Of a stretch of 32,500 nucleotides of DNA, positions 1 to 10,749 are shown in pieces (within the stretch, counting starts at the first letter, position 1; the number at the start of each line of letters is the position of its first letter). Source of the stretch: Tubiluchus corallicola (lineage: Eukaryota > Priapulida > Priapulimorpha > Priapulimorphida > Tubiluchidae). Location of the stretch: positions 3,094-35,593 of the forward strand of contig JAQGDQ010001064.1 of assembly GCA_030141605.1 (NCBI GenBank), in the 5' to 3' direction. The notes under the pieces were generated by a model that saw only the letters and a list, made by a program, of their open reading frames with translations, had not been told where the DNA came from and did no database searches. The translations under genes were made by a program, and so were the position numbers.

Positions 1-156
1 AGTATATTTCTGCTAATTCATTAATACATGCTCCAGTTTAATAGATCTTTGCAGTTTCACCCCTGCTGTGCAAGTTTTAGCAATCCAAAGTTGGTTTATT
101 ACAACATCTGTGATCACAGCTTCCCCTCCCCTGCTCAGAAAGCAGACTGTGCATAC

Positions 157-321
157 ATTTTATTTATTAAGATTAAAAAGGGTCAGAATTTCAAAATCGT
201 TTTGTTTATTATGATTAAAAAGGGCCAGAATTTCAAATGATTTTGTTTATAAAGATTAAAAAGGGCCAGAATTTTAAGATCATTTTGTTAATTAAGATCA
301 AAAAAGGCCAGAATTTCAAAT
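157..321. repeat. about 41-bp tandem repeat, 4 copies
   Basis: Four imperfect head-to-tail copies of a unit with the core GATTAAAAAGGGCCAGAATT, each preceded by a TTTTGTTTAT-like stretch. The short open frames over it are produced by the repeat and have no family features. The flanks (1-156 and 322-712) are AT-rich DNA in which I see no gene. Confidence 0.85.
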
Positions 322-712
322 TATCGAGCATGGACGTGTTGCATTTTGCATCTTGTCTGTCTAAGTATTCTCAAACTACAGCTTTCAACACTTGCTTACT
401 GTGTATGGTTAAAGTATGTATTTCAATTTTAGCTTAAAAATTTTACTCTAGTTTGTTTAGTCTACATTTCAGTAACTTATCTGCTTCGCTTCAGCTTTCC
501 AGTTTTCTATGTGCAAGTCTATTTCTGTTTTTGTACTTTTGCTTGGATATTTATTGGCAAAACTTTATGCTATCACTTTATACACGTACTGCTTAGTATG
601 TAGAGTATGATTGATTATTGCAAATGATTATGACGTATCTAAGAAAAAACATTTCACGTTGTGGTACGGAGAAAGTTGGAAGCATGCAGGGTTCAAAAAT
701 TTGGAAAATGAG

Positions 713-1855
713 TACGTATCAACGTTTTGTTAAGCAACGAGGATAGTTTCCACAGCAATTGTCATCGTCAGTGCTAGAGATCAAACCAAGAAATCAAGAG
801 AAATCATAGAGGAATCAAATAAGTAATGCATTTATGACACTACAAACCACCAGGGCACAAAGTATCATTACAAAATCAAAAATTGAAATTTAAATTGTCA
901 GAATACAAGTGGAAATAACTTTGAATGACGTTCATAAACAAATTGTACCTTATAAGTGACATTCAGGGAACGATCACAACTACATAATGTGATAGATTAA
1001 TTGTATTGTTTGCTAGAAAATGTAAGAAATTGTACCTTTTACGTGAGATTCAGGGAACGATCACAACTACATAATGTGATAGATTAATGGCTTGCTAGAA
1101 AGTGTAACAAATTATACCTTATACCTGAGATTCAGACAACAATAAGGTACAATTTGTTACATTTTCTAGCAAATAATTAATCTATCACACTACGTAGTTG
1201 TGATCGTTCCCTGAATCTCACGTAAAAGGTACAATTTCTTACATTTTCTAGCAAACAATTAATCTGTCACATTATGTAGTTGTGATTGTTGTCTGAATCT
1301 CACGTAAAAGATACAATTTCTTACATTTTCTAGCAAACAATTAATCTATCACATTATGTAGTTGTGATTGTTCCCTGAATCTCACGTAAAAGGTACAATT
1401 TCTTACATTTTCTAGCAAACAATTAATCTGTCACATTATGTAGTTGTGATTGTTGTCTGAATCTCACGTAAAAGATACAATTCCTTACATTTTCTAGCAA
1501 ACAATTAATCTATCACATTATGTAGTTGTGATTGTTGTCTGAATCTCATGTATGAGGTACAATTCGTTACATTTTCTAGCAAACAATAAATTTGTCACAT
1601 TATGTAGTTGTGATTGTTGTCTGAATGTCACTTAAAAGGTACAATTTGTTCATGAACGTCATTCAAAGTTATTTCCACGTGTATTCTCAGAATTTAAATT
1701 TCAATCTTTTGATTTTGTAATGATACTTTGTGCCCTGTTGGTTTGTAGTGTCATAAATGCATTGCTTATCTGATTTGGTGTGATCTCTAGCACTGACGAT
1801 GACAGTTGCTGTCGAAACAATCGTCTGTGCTCAACAAACACAATGATGATACGTA
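713..1855. mobile_element. Foldback-type element with long composite inverted repeats
   Basis: The ends TACGTATCA (713) and TGATACGTA (to 1855) are inverted copies. The match continues inward over about 250 bp: the segment around CATCGTCAGTGCTAGAGATC on the left reappears reversed near 1784-1803, and the GACACTACAAACCA region reappears reversed near 1738-1752. Inside these arms are subrepeats of about 82-88 bp carrying GATCACAACTACATAATGTG. About 2.5 copies face one way (938-1135) and about 6 face the other way (1141-1640), so the arms are unequal. There is no coding region. The architecture of long inverted ends built partly from tandem subrepeats is that of foldback elements. It could alternatively be a MITE whose arms expanded. 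A 3-bp GAG flank on both sides is a possible target duplication but too short to trust. Confidence 0.8.
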
Positions 1856-2255
1856 GAGACTGGTTCTTTCCTGCATGAAAAAAAAACAGTTATTAGAAAA
1901 TTTTGCTGTACGACATTTTTAATTTGCTTAATTCGGATTGTTTTTTCTACGTAAGCATTGGAGATTGCAACACTAAGAGCTGATTTAAGTGCACTGTTAC
2001 TTGTATATGATTATATAGTCTATGATTAATGCTTTATATATCATCTAATTGTATTCTGCAATGTAATTTGTTGCATCTGTAGTGCTTCTAGATACAGATA
2101 TACCTCTTGCTATCACAGCTAGATATTTTGATAGACATTGTTATACTGCAGATGCTGTAGTTAAGCTTAATAAACATTTATTGCCCGGTTCTTGTATGAT
2201 CCGTCTTTGGCGCATCAATTTTTTTCCTTTCAAACCAAAAATTAGTTCACCCGAC
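1856..2255. other. Intergenic, nothing recognised
   Basis: AT-rich DNA between the foldback element and the first MITE copy. I see no coding exon, RNA gene or tandem repeat. Confidence 0.5.
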
Positions 2256-2641
2256 AAGCCTTTTCACAGTTCCAGCGATTGATGATGATCGTGAAAAGGT
2301 CAAAGGTTAAGTGTACCAGACAATGTATTTGTGTACACTCGACAACACTTCGCAGCCTATGCTATTATAGCAGCAACAGTTTTAACAGCTAGCTAGAACC
2401 TCACCTAGATTATTGTTTCTTGTTCTCAAGCAAGATCCCGCTAGAAAATAGCTCTATGCACAGACTAATGCATAAGTAAAGTCCAGGTAAAACAACTGAA
2501 GTCGCTGAACTGATGCGACAGACGGCTTGCTTTACATACATGTAACGTGACGGTGGTAGTTAAGACGCGTTGCTGCACCATACACTTAACCTTTGACCTG
2601 CAGCAACTGCGCATGCGCAAAACGAAACTGTGAGAAGGCTT
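2256..2641. mobile_element. MITE family A, copy 1 (full length)
   Basis: Starts AAGCCTTTTCACAGTT and ends with the inverted form (TGAGAAGGCTT). A second inverted block, GGTCAAAGGTTAAGTGTACC near 2297-2316, is mirrored by TACACTTAACCTTTGACC near 2581-2598. The terminal inverted repeats therefore span roughly 50 bp each side of a 386-bp element with no coding capacity. It is homologous along its length to the copy at 8453-8860 and to parts at 23668 and 31652. The superfamily is not determined because no clear target duplication is visible. Confidence 0.85.
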
Positions 2642-2843
2642 ATTGTCGCGTTTGTAATGAATCTTTAAATGGAAGACCAAATAACGTCGACATTCAATGA
2701 ATTCTGATGTTCACACAAGATTAATTTTAGATCTATTAGATCTATTTATTATATTAGAAAAAAGTTTGCAGAACAAAGACGGATTAAACAGCCTACTTAG
2801 TTCACGTGTGCAATGACATAGCTAACTTATTCGCTGTTAGTTT

Positions 2844-3243
2844 ATTTTGCTAGCATTTTTGAATTTTGCCTGTAAGCATGCTTAGCAAATTATAGTAAAT
2901 GAATTACGTATGACGAAAACTACTAATAAAAAAAATTTGCTCTCACGTGTTTAAGTTTTTTATCAAAAAAACTTGCTTAAACTATGGAGGTGCTTCTGCA
3001 AAAATGGTACCTCTTTTTTAATTACTTTTTTCACAATTATTTTGCTAGCATTTTTGAATTTTGCCTGTAAGCATGCTTAGCAAATTATAGTAAATGAATT
3101 ACGTATGACGAAAACTACTAATAAAAAAAATGCTCTCACGTGTTTAAGTTTTTTATCAAAAAACTTGCTTAAACTACGGAGGTGCTTCTGCAAAAACAGT
3201 ATCTCCTTTTTAGTTACTTTTGTCACAATTATTTTGCTAGCAT
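2844..3243. repeat. About 195-bp tandem duplication (2.1 copies)
   Basis: A segment beginning ATTTTGCTAGCATTTTTGAA at 2844 is repeated from 3039, with only a few indels and substitutions, and its first bases recur at 3231. It contains TGCTCTCACGTGTTTAAG and GGAGGTGCTTCTGCAAAAA in both copies. No gene is seen. Confidence 0.9.
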
Positions 3244-3534
3244 AACACGTAAAAATCAATAACCGAGTTGTGGTCTGGTCAACGTATGACCAGTCACGTG
3301 ATGGGGGGGGGGGTGGCAGCGTTTGGCGGACTCTGGATCTCATTCCAGCTGAAGAACATTTTGTTCACACGATACTGCCGAGTAGGGTTGTGGATGTGTT
3401 AAATTCAGGAAAATGGGATTATTTTTAAGGATATCTGGGATGAGAAAAGGGCTATTATAAAGGAAGGTTTCCCGTCTTGTTTGTTTACCTTGTCATCTTA
3501 TTCCCTGTCATGTTTGTAGACGCTGTTTCTTATT

Positions 3535-3896
3535 CGTGTGTGTGTGCGTGCGTGTGTGTGCGTGCGTGTGCGTGTGTGTGTGTATGTATGTGTGTGTTTG
3601 TGTGTGTGTGTGCGTGTGCGTGTGCATGTGCATGTGCGTGTGCGTGTGTGTGTGTGTGTGCATGCATGTGAGTGTGTGTGTGTCTGTGTGTGTGTGCATG
3701 CGTGCATGCGTGCGCGTGTGCGTGTGTGTGCATGCGTGCGCATGTGCGTGTGTGTGCACGCATGTGAGTGTGTGTGTGTGTGTGTGTGCACGCATGTGAG
3801 TGTGTGTGTGCGCATGTGAGTGTGTGTGTGCGCACACATTTGTGTGTGTGTGCGTGCGTGTGCATGTGCATGTGTGCGTGTGTGTTTGTGTGTGTG
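3535..3896. repeat. GT-rich microsatellite with CATG/CGTG interruptions
   Basis: About 360 bp of nearly pure (GT)n with regular GCGTGC, GCATGC and GAGTG interruptions. All frames are open only because the composition excludes stops. These Cys/Val and His/Thr frames are not genes. Confidence 0.97.
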
Positions 3897-3989
3897 GAAC
3901 TTACACTGCTAGCAGGTTGATGCATATGAAATCCAATTTACACGCAGATGAAAATGAGTCACATGACACAATTACTTGCTAGGAAGATT

Positions 3990-4350
3990 AACTAATTTCA
4001 TGGTCGCCTGTTAGCTTTTTGCTTTTACATATATTTCACCATTCGCTAGTTATATGGACAACAGGTCTGCATCCCTGATAAACAGGCACTGTACCTCTCC
4101 GTTCAGTTGTGACGTGGCGCATACTAGTGTCGTGAAATCGCGTGTTGGACAGACGTAAGATTAAATTTAAATTACACAAACACGTGCAACATGTTATTTA
4201 ACTTGTGACGTCACTACTGACGTCACTTACTAACGTTTAATTAAGTTTCTAAACCAATATTTAATTATCAGAGACGTTCTGATAGTTCTTATAAGAATAT
4301 TCTTTTTTCTTTGTCTTCTTCTACTTGGGTTTGGATGTGAAAAATCATTG
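3990..4350 (+). repeat. Degenerate truncated relative of the 5S-headed repeat
   Basis: Blocks TTACATATATTTCACCATTC, GCTAGTTATATGG and AACAGGCACTGT match in the same order and orientation the DNA at 21245-21330. Weaker matches follow (TTTAATTATCAGA, ATGTGAAAAATCA) to about 21680. The 5S-like head present there is absent here, so this copy looks 5'-truncated. A (GCT)n run lies just downstream at about 4486-4503. The rest of the stretch up to 4844 is probably intron or 5' flank of the first receptor; I did not find its upstream exon. Confidence 0.55.
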
Positions 4351-4844
4351 CGTTTTCCTTTAAACCCTGGTACTTAAACCGCATGCAATTCTGCTGTTTT
4401 ATCATACTTCATTTTTTGTTTTTTTACTTTAATGTTTTTAACTTTATGCTGGCTTAAGGATTGGTAGTTATTTACATAATTAGTTGCTGCTGCTGCTGCT
4501 GCTTATGATTTTATGGCTGTCTGGATTAAGCTTATGTAGGTTTGGCAGATTCTGGTGATGCGGTAGAAAACGCATTGTATTCTGACGCTCACAATAGATG
4601 GCAGCACGGGCGCCAGCATGAACGGTGTTTTGGAGCGCATGGCTGCTGTCTTTGCATAGAAATATTTTGACTCAGAAATTCTGGATGCAGTTCACCGTGA
4701 TGGAATGAAGGTAATAGTTTTATATCGTTACTGTTCACCTGTAGCAATAGATAAACGTTCATTAGCACCTGTCTGATGAGTTCAATTTGCTCAATTCTGT
4801 CTAATGGCAATCACGTCTTCGCAAATTTAAAACTTCTCTTACAG

Positions 4845-6037
4845 GAAGTCGGCTGCACGTGGATAACTGCACTCCAGGTCGGGATGATGATACGGAGGGA
4901 CCAGTTCCGCTGTACGAACTTCCGTGGACGATTCTCGTTGGGACAGTTATAGGCCTCCTGTCACTTTTTGCCACTCTGGCCAACCTGAGCGTCATAGTGG
5001 CCTTCGTGCAAGATCCGAAGCTGCGCAGCGTGCAAAATTTCTACATAGTAAACCTGGCGGTGTGCGATTTCATCATTGCCTTGTTTGTCACTCCGATCAC
5101 GGCAGTGGACACGCTACTGGATTACTACTGGATTTTCTCGTCCAGTGCCTGCAATGCTTACCTTACCATAGACTTCCTGTGCACGGTGGAAGAAGCTGTG
5201 ACCATCGTGCTCATCAGCTGGGACAGGTATTTGCTGGTGAAGGATGCTGTCGCTTACCGTCACGTTCAAACGTCTAGGTTGGCGTTACTTAAAATTTCTC
5301 TAACCTGGTTGTTCTCCTTCCTCGTGTACGGACCGGCAATCTTACTCTGGAAGTTAGTGAGAGGATACACCATCCTGGAAGATAATGAGTGTGACGTGGA
5401 ATTTGTTAACAACTTTCCCTACGTATTTACAGTGGCCACATTGTATTTCGTCATCCCTTTGAGCCTCATTATATACTTTAACTTACAAATTCTTAGAATG
5501 ATACGCATGCGCACTGCCAAGTTTAAGAAACCGAACAGAAAGACACAGAAGGTTGTTGTCCTAGACGTCAGTACCATTGAGGTTCACGAACGTTCCGAGG
5601 CACCCGAAGTTTCCACTGGCCACGTGACTCGAACGGGTGTGTCGACGTCATCAACGCCTGCATCCGCACAAACGAAATCCCAAGTTGGTAACCAAGGTAA
5701 CCACGGAGTGTCAACATCCACAGACAGGCATCAGCAACAGCAGCAGATATCACGTGACAAACGAATAGCCAAAAACTTGTTAATTCTAGTGACCATATTC
5801 TGCCTGATGTGGCTTCCGTACACGACTTATACTATCATAATTGCACTATGCGAAGAGTGCGAAGTCGACTTGTGGTACAACATCAGTTACTGGCTTCTCT
5901 ATTACAACACTTGCATAAATCCTGCCATCTACGCCTACGCTAGTCCCAGATTTCGCCACAATTTTCGGCGATTGTGGTGCCGGTGTGTGGTAGACAATAA
6001 AGTGCACGACATTGGATCAGTCACTCATGCAAACTAA
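4845..6037 (+). CDS. Histamine H3-like class A GPCR, receptor 1 (main exon)
   Basis: Seven-helix amine-type receptor, expected in the plasma membrane and G-protein coupled. The acceptor TCTCTTACAG ends at 4844. Two bases complete a split codon and the frame then stays open for 396 codons to TAA. No Met precedes helix 1, so the start lies in an unseen upstream exon. Visible landmarks: N-tail sequon NCT; LANLSV (N1.50); LAVCD (D2.50); Cys3.25; Asp3.32 (codon 5171); DRY (5222); YGPAILLW in helix 4; ECL2 Cys; a long helix-5/6 loop with HQQQQQ; SRDKRIAKN; WLPY (W6.48, 5810); NPAIY (5918); helix-8 Cys. YGPAIL, SRDK..AK and the CxxC-like ECL3 fit histamine H3/H4 receptors best, with muscarinic receptors the alternative. 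Odd points: Tyr at 5.46 (5444) and Glu at 3.39 (5192). The stop codon lies inside a minisatellite. Confidence 0.9.
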
Positions 6038-6422
6038 CATTTTAGTTGTCATGGAAACTAACATTTTAGTTGTCATGAAAACTAACATTTTAGTTGTCAC
6101 AGAAACTAACATTTGTTGTCATGGAAACTAACATTTGTTGTCATGGAAACTAACATTTTAGTTGTCATGGAAACTAACATTTTACTTGTCATGGAAACTA
6201 ACATTTTAGTTGTCATGGAAACTAACATTTGTTGTCATGGAAACTAACATTTGTTGTCATGGAAACTAACATTTTAGTTGTCATGGAAACTAACATTTTA
6301 CTTGTCATGGAAACTAACATTTTAGTTGTCATGGAAACTAACATTAATTGTCATGGAAACTAACATTTTAGTTGGCATGGAAACTAACATTTTAGTTGTC
6401 ATGGAAACTAACATTTGCTGTC
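6027..6422 (+). repeat. 24-bp minisatellite starting across the receptor 1 stop codon
   Basis: About 17 head-to-tail units of the type CATGGAAACTAACATTTTAG plus TTGT, with a 22-bp variant lacking TTA. The first unit, CATGCAAACTAA, supplies the last three sense codons and the TAA stop of receptor 1. Later units differ from it by a single G-for-C change in that segment. The array therefore directly continues the coding end and is probably transcribed as 3' UTR. I did not find a convincing AATAAA immediately after it. Confidence 0.95.
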
Positions 6423-8452
6423 ATCAGCTACGACACTGAAACAATCCACAAGTAACCAACCTTAGGAGTCTGCACTGTGGTGCTAAGGATCTCGTCAAAA
6501 GTGAATTTGTTCATGTTTTTAGTATATAAAATGCTGCCATTATGCTCTCAAATTACAGCCATGGAAAGACAGGCTTGTTGTAACATGAAATCAGGTAAGT
6601 CGTAGACTGGTACACAGATGTTTTTATCACGTTGAGACAGTACGTTATTAATGGATACCTATAATCGTGCACAACGGAACAAGTGATAAACAGCATAGGA
6701 CTCATCATGAAAATAGATTTCTAATTTTTTTTCTACTGTTAGCATTTGGAGAGTCTAAATTAGACTCTAGGAGAGACTGGTGTCTCTTTTAAATACTTGT
6801 CAACAAATATATTAAAATAAGAGAAAAATTCTGTCTTGCGTTTGTTTACTGTGTAATTTGGTTAGACAGAAGTGTAGTAAAGTGCCACCAGGGGCATGGT
6901 CAAAGTGCTTACGTAGCAAAAAAATGTATCTGTGTGTCGGAATTTGCATTAATATTTAATTAAGCAGGAGGTCAGGCAGTGTTCACAGGTTAGGCAAGTG
7001 CAGGTAAATATACGACAGGTGATGTCTGAATATTTGTTTGCGCTGTAAAGCTATTGCACATCAGAAACATTTCCAACCAAAATGTTTCAGCATAGAATTT
7101 TATAGTTTATGATTATAATGGCATCGTTTAAAAATATATTCGCGTCTCTTCGTTTTATATAATGTTCAAGTATGGACAAACAACTAGCGTGTGGTCTAAG
7201 CATTGTACGACCAGCGACATCTGTTGCAGGAAAACAGAATTTTCCCTGCAGATTCTTTAAACCTGAATTATGAACTGTGAATTTTTCCACAGCATCTTAC
7301 AAACAGACATACAAATTGTTATTACATTATAAAATAAAATAAAATAAACAAGTTACCGTGAGGAGGGGGAAGGAGCATTGAGCTTTCGAGTCCTCCTCCA
7401 GATAAGTGGAACAATTGACAATTAACATTACATAGTATTTTCACCAGTTATAACGTACATTAGAACAAAATAAGTTTTGTTAGTAACTTCAGATCGTGAA
7501 ATTGTGATGTTCAATTTCAATTGAAATTGGATGAGTAAAATTGTGAGTTAATTATACCGTTGTAGTAAGTAATTCTTTGATGCTTTTTTAAATTGATAAA
7601 GATTAAGAGTTTTCATTTCACACAGAATTGATGACCATATTTCATATTTTGATGTTTGTTTCATTATAATTGTTTTTGGAAGAGGGAAGCTTCCAGACTA
7701 CTTTTATATACACCACTCTAAGAGTTAAACCTTGCCACACTTATAAATTATTAGAAAGACATGTGCTTACTTGAAGACAATGGCATTTCTAAATTACTCC
7801 TGTGTGAAGTTGCGAATATCTGCAATGACATGGCTGTGTCAAAAACAGGAAATCTTAGATTTGTTTAAATTATAATTTAATTTAATTTAAAACTTTAGGT
7901 TCGATTTAAAATGTTTTTAGACAACCGTATGCACTTTTTTCTATTTCATTTGTGTGTTATTTTCAACATCAGTGAATGTGTTGAAGACCACGCGCATGCG
8001 TGACATGAATCTGTTGAAGACCACGCGCATGCGTGAGATGAACGTGTTGAAGATTGCCAAGTCTGAAGGGGAAACGAACGGATGGCGATGCCAGCGACAT
8101 TGAGGCACAGCGGAGCTAAGTCACAACAGAAGAGGCTGAAGAAGAAGATGCATCAGTCTTGAATAATGTCAGTTGTTAGTTAACATGTTACCATAATTTA
8201 AAGTGAAATTAATCTTAATTAGTGTTTGTATATGGAATTCATTGCACAAGATAGAGAAAGTAACTCAGCGTTACTGGAATAGTTAGTGGAATGTTTGTGC
8301 ATTATTGATAATTGATCTGTTTAATAGTGCCAATGACAGTTCTCAAAATATTCATATTTTAAAAGCAACATGCTAATCATTATTAATAACCTATTTTTAA
8401 TCAGGCATTGTCAGACAATAGTGTTTCTTAGATTAATGAAATGCAAACAATA
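6423..8452. other. Intergenic between receptors 1 and 2; minor repeats only
   Basis: About 2 kb of AT-rich DNA with no supported gene. It holds an (AAAAT)n run near 7329-7349 that may be a retroposon tail. A direct duplication of GAAGACCACGCGCATGCGTG occurs at about 7983 and 8018, and a short AATTTAATTTAAT stretch near 7876. The end of receptor 1's transcript and part of receptor 2's 5' region may lie here. Confidence 0.5.
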
Positions 8453-8860
8453 AAGCCTTTTCACAGTTCCAGCGATTGATGACGATCGTGAAAAGGTCAA
8501 AGGTTAAGCGTACCAGACAACGCATTTGTGTAGACTTGGCAACGCCTCAGAGCCCATGCTGTTGTAATAGTAACAGTTTTAACAGCTAGCTAGAACCTTA
8601 CAAAGTTCATTTTTCCTTGTTTCCAAGTAAGATCCTGCTAATAAATCACCCTAGTGATTTAATTAGTGTTATAAATCACATAACGACTAATGCACAATTA
8701 AGACCATGCAAAACAACCGAAGTTACTAAACTGATGCAGCTGACAGCATTCTTTACCCACATGTCGCGTGACGGTTGTAGTTAAGGTGTGTTGGTGTGAT
8801 ACACTTAATCTTTGACCCATAGCAATTGCGCATGCGTACAACGAAACTGTGAAAAAGCTT
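8453..8860. mobile_element. MITE family A, copy 2 (full length)
   Basis: Same structure as the copy at 2256: left end AAGCCTTTTCACAGTTCCAG, internal GTGAAAAGGTCAAAGGTTAA, right end TACACTTAATCTTTGACC and a terminal TGAAAAAGCTT in inverted orientation. The interior shares CAGTTTTAACAGCTAGCTAG and ACTGATGCAG-like blocks with copy 1. No coding capacity. Confidence 0.85.
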
Positions 8861-9414
8861 GTTGACGGCATTTCAGCGTTGGTTCTTAAAACGTTCAATG
8901 AGTGTTCATAGACCATGTTAAGATGCCACGTTTTTGTGATATTTCAAATATCCTATACATTTTAGTCAACTAATGCCTTTATTACTGTTAATCCTCGGAT
9001 AATCATATTACATCTTTTGTATAAGGATTAGTGTTGCAGAGGCAGGAAGATCATTTGGCAAATTGAAACAGTTGTAAAGTTTCATTAGTAATTTTATCAA
9101 CACTAGTAGTTGTTTGCAATTATAACATCATCACCAGTGCTGGTAAACCACTTTTGTTGAGCCAGTTGCATCACCATCATCAAAGTCATCTTTGTCTGTG
9201 TGACCAGTGTCACCAGTGTGATCTTTATTAGCTGTATGTCAGCATCGGTGTGTCCTGCGTCGTTTGTGTCACTGTCGTTGCCACCAATTTTCTTTTAGAC
9301 GCCATCATCATCATCATCTTCATCTTCGGAACAACCATAAAAATTCAATTTGTGTTGCGTAGACGACCTGTTCACACTTTGGAAGTAACGTGTTCTACGT
9401 CTCTTTCGTTGCAG
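8861..9414. other. Probable intron or 5' flank of receptor 2
   Basis: No gene is recognised. It contains ATCATCATCATC-type runs and ends in a pyrimidine-rich tract (TCTCTTTCGTTGCAG) that is a good splice acceptor for the receptor 2 exon. The upstream exon with the start codon was not identified. Confidence 0.5.
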
Positions 9415-10592
9415 TTACAGTTCAGGAGGAGGGCGATTATGAGGACTATGTGGAAGGACCGGTACCGCTATACGACAGACCATGGACGATACTCATTGGA
9501 GTAATAATAGGTTGTCTATCTCTCTTTAGTTCGCTCGCCAATGCCGGAGTCTTGATTGCCTTTGTCAAAGATCCAAAGCTCCGCACGCCTCAGAATTGCT
9601 TCATATTGAATCTTGCCGTCAACGACTTCATCATTGCCTTCTTCGTCGCACCTTTCAGTGCTGTCGACACCCTTCTTGACTATTACTGGGTCTTGTCCAA
9701 GCGATTTTGCAGGGTTTGGATAACAGTGGATTTTCTATGCACCGTCGAAGGTGGCCTGGCCATTACCCTGATCAGCTGGGACAGATACCTGCTGGTTAAA
9801 GATGCCATAGCCTACCGCAATAATGAAACCATAAGGAGGGCACTGGTAAAAATTTTTGCCACCTGGGTGTTTTCCTTTCTGATGTATGGTCCGGCCATCT
9901 TACTTTGGGAAAAGGTACGCGGATACCCAGTAACCGATCCCAATGAGTGTGAAGTGGAATTCGTCAACAATTTTCCTTACGTTTTCACGGGTGCCATTCT
10001 TGATTTTGTCATCCCTTTCTCGCTCATTATCTATTTTAACGTCCAGATTTATCGCAACATTAGAAATAGAAGCAAGGCTTTTAAGAAGGCGCCAATACCA
10101 ACGACAGCTTCGGGTTCGGGGGTGGAAACGGCCATGTCGACAGCAAGCGCGGTGGCAACACCGGTCACTCCTCACGTACAGTCACTTCAGGTACAAGAGG
10201 CGACTTCTTCTTCGAGAGCAAGTGATGCACCAGCTGAACAGCAGCAGCAGCAGCAGCAGCAGCAACAGCAGAAGTTGTCCAGAGACAAGAATGTTGCTAA
10301 GAATCTTCTAGTGCTGGTGATAGTGTTCCTGGTAATGTGGCTACCATATACCACTTACACGATCGTCACTGCCATCTGTGAGGAGTGTGAGATGGATCTG
10401 TGGTATCGAGTCACTTACTGGTTGCTATATTACAACTCTTGCGTCAACCCGATCATCTACGCATATGCGAGTCCCCGCTTCCGTCAGAACTTCCGGAAGA
10501 TATGGTGCCCTTGCTGGAAAGATAACAAGGTGCACGCTGTTAGCACCAAAGTTAGTCAAGATCAAAGGTCTGCTGGCAGATCAACGTATTAG
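9415..10592 (+). CDS. Histamine H3-like class A GPCR, receptor 2 (main exon)
   Basis: Paralogue of the receptors at 4845 and 17223. The exon begins after TTTCGTTGCAG (9414), again two bases before a codon boundary. A second AG six bases on (9419-9420) keeps the same phase. The frame runs to TAG at 10592, giving about 391 codons in this exon. The N-tail is acidic and Tyr-rich (GDYEDYVEGP). Landmarks: N1.50; D2.50; Asp3.32 (9729); DRY (9780); YGPAILLWE; Asp at 5.46 (10002); 11-Gln run before LSRDKNVAKN; W6.48 (10338); NPIIY; palmitoylatable Cys pair after helix 8 (WCPCW). Unlike its paralogues, the exon's N-tail has no N-x-S/T sequon, the third extracellular loop has none either, and no tandem array follows the stop. 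Start codon unseen. The alternative family is muscarinic-like. Confidence 0.9.
10239..10271 (+). repeat. Coding CAG repeat (11 Gln) in receptor 2 loop 3
   Basis: Eight CAG, one CAA and two CAG codons encode Gln11 immediately before the LSRDK motif at the cytoplasmic end of helix 6. Receptors 1 and 3 have shorter Gln/His-rich runs at the same place. Confidence 0.95.
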
Positions 10593-10749
10593 AATTGATT
10601 TTAAAAGCTGGATACTGTTTACTTTCACGCCAGGTATACTTACATTTTGATTTTGCGTGCTTTGCGATTGCGATACTCGACTCTCTCCACCTATCAGAGG
10701 CGAGCACCTTTATAGGGTGCAAAGTCTATTCTTCTTTAACGCTGATCTT

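Noticed and set aside
3498-3982. His/Thr-rich and Cys/Val-rich frames
   Set aside because: They are six-frame products of the GT microsatellite.
4589-4810. A 5' exon of receptor 1 near ATGGCAGCACGG or at the GTAATAG site
   Set aside because: The ATG frames there hit stops quickly, and the donor-like GGTAATAG does not give the phase needed to join the exon at 4845.
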